Assembly (NCBI GenBank): GCA_002505935.1
Contig: DAWL01000161.1
Coordinates: forward strand, 1 to 7,829
DNA from: Euryarchaeota archaeon UBA226
GTDB lineage: Archaea; Thermoplasmatota; Poseidoniia; Poseidoniales; Poseidoniaceae
Length of the DNA: 7,829 bases
Direction: 5' to 3'
Shown: one piece after another, positions 7,486 to 7,829 of the stretch
Position numbering within the stretch: the first letter of the stretch is position 1
Layout of the letters: the number at the start of each line of letters is the position of its first letter
The notes under the pieces: generated by a model
Databases searched by the model: none
What the model was told of the DNA's origin: nothing
Seen by the model: the letters and a program-made list of their open reading frames with translations, nothing else
Made by a program: the position numbers and the translations under genes

Positions 7486-7829
7486 TCACACCCCCAGAGT
7501 TTGCTGACCAGTTCCATTACTGGCCCAACCCGCTCCTTCTTTCTCTTCTTCCATTGATTCGTTTTCATTTCTATCAGTCTCGCTGTTTTCCGCAGGTGAT
7601 TCAGCCCCACTGTCTTCTACAGGTGGTTCAGTCCCACTGTCTTCCTGCCTGCGTAATTCTTCGAGGATCTTTTCATCGAGGCGGTTTGCACCAATGACGT
7701 CACCCGCTCCGCGATAGAATACTTCGGTTTCTTTCCAATCTCCCTTTTCCAACCCCTCAAGAGAATATTCAATCGTTGCATTCACTCCAGGATCTAAAGT
7801 TTCAATCTTCCAAGCCCACAACCCACTCG
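7486..7829 (-). CDS. top6B: DNA topoisomerase VI subunit B, C-terminal end (5' partial)
   Basis: The frame is open to the window edge; 113 residues are visible. Identification rests mainly on position, directly upstream of and coupled to top6A, as is usual in archaea; the ATPase (GHKL) and transducer domains that would prove it lie outside. The visible part begins with a beta-rich segment (LWAWKIETLDPGVNATIEYSLEGL ... FYRGAGDVIGANRLDE, shown in part), which I read as the C-terminal Ig-like domain found in euryarchaeal subunit B. It is followed by a charged, low-complexity tail with 9-residue repeats (EDSGTEPPV, EDSGAESPA) and an acidic run, ending GQQTLGV. The tail is probably disordered. Subunit B binds ATP and acts as the clamp that drives strand passage. 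The TTG at 7819-7821 is an internal leucine codon, not a start. Confidence 0.8.
   Translation of the reverse strand, partial: SGLWAWKIETLDPGVNATIEYSLEGLEKGDWKETEVFYRGAGDVIGANRLDEKILEELRRQEDSGTEPPVEDSGAESPAENSETDRNENESMEEEKEGAGWASNGTGQQTLGV
7489..7495 (-). promoter_or_regulatory. Ribosome binding site for top6A inside the end of top6B
   Basis: The minus strand reads GGGGGTG, one mismatch from the archaeal ideal GGAGGTG, 6 bases before the ATG at 7482. It overlaps the last codons of top6B. The junction then reads TGA, TAA, ATG, which fits translational coupling giving equal amounts of the two subunits. Confidence 0.6.
7567..7647 (-). repeat. 27-base tandem repeats coding the acidic tail of Top6B
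   Basis: Two neighbouring copies, 7594-7620 and 7621-7647, agree at 22 of 27 bases by eye; a third, at 7567-7593, is decayed (about 16 of 27). They encode 9-residue units EDSGTEPPV, EDSGAESPA and the diverged ENSETDRNE. The period keeps the frame, so length can change without breaking the gene. Confidence 0.7.

Noticed and set aside
7486..7506. C-terminal GQQTLGV of Top6B as a sliding-clamp (PCNA) binding motif
   Set aside because: It has the Q-x-x-L spacing but lacks the aromatic pair expected of a PIP box, so the match is too weak to claim.
7147..7557. 136-codon open frame on the plus strand
   Set aside because: It lies opposite top6A and the end of top6B, which are firmly identified; its translation shows no recognisable domain.

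Overview
The window looks like a piece of an archaeal genome, most likely a planktonic Poseidoniales/Marine Group II-type euryarchaeon. This placement is inference. It rests on the paired topoisomerase VI genes in the order B then A, an archaeal-type ArsR/winged-helix regulator, Shine-Dalgarno-like GGTG motifs close to the starts, moderate GC, and a very large C-terminally anchored surface protein of a kind I associate with that group. No rRNA or other marker gene is present to prove it.

Layout. Positions 1-4494 (+ strand) hold the 3' part of one giant secreted gene, open at the left edge. Its order is: HIAW-type beta-propeller-like blades, with a von Willebrand factor A (vWA) domain carrying a metal-site (MIDAS) motif spliced into one blade; then about five Ig-like/NEW3-like domains; a CARDB-like domain; one transmembrane helix; and a short basic cytoplasmic tail. 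It converges on a minus-strand block across a 9-base gap that contains a hairpin. The minus-strand block, read right to left, is: the 3' end of topoisomerase VI subunit B (7829-7486, cut by the window edge), a complete topoisomerase VI subunit A (7482-6388), a two-helix membrane protein of unknown function (6346-5336), and a winged-helix transcriptional regulator (5280-4504).

How the genes relate. Top6B and Top6A are the two halves of one type IIB DNA topoisomerase and are translationally coupled (3 bases apart). The membrane protein follows after 45 bases counted to its start codon edge minus the stop (6347-6387 is non-coding) and may be co-transcribed. The regulator follows after a 55-base gap that holds a possible terminator tract, a weak TATA-like element and a small palindrome over its ribosome binding site, so it could be read through or transcribed on its own. 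The surface protein is not obviously linked in function to the topoisomerase block.

No stretch over 300 bases lacks a gene; the gaps are 4495-4503, 5281-5335, 6347-6387 and 7483-7485. I saw no tRNA, rRNA, CRISPR array, insertion sequence or phage gene. The most interesting points are the vWA domain nested in a propeller blade, the unknown membrane protein beside topoisomerase VI, and the repetitive acidic tail of Top6B.
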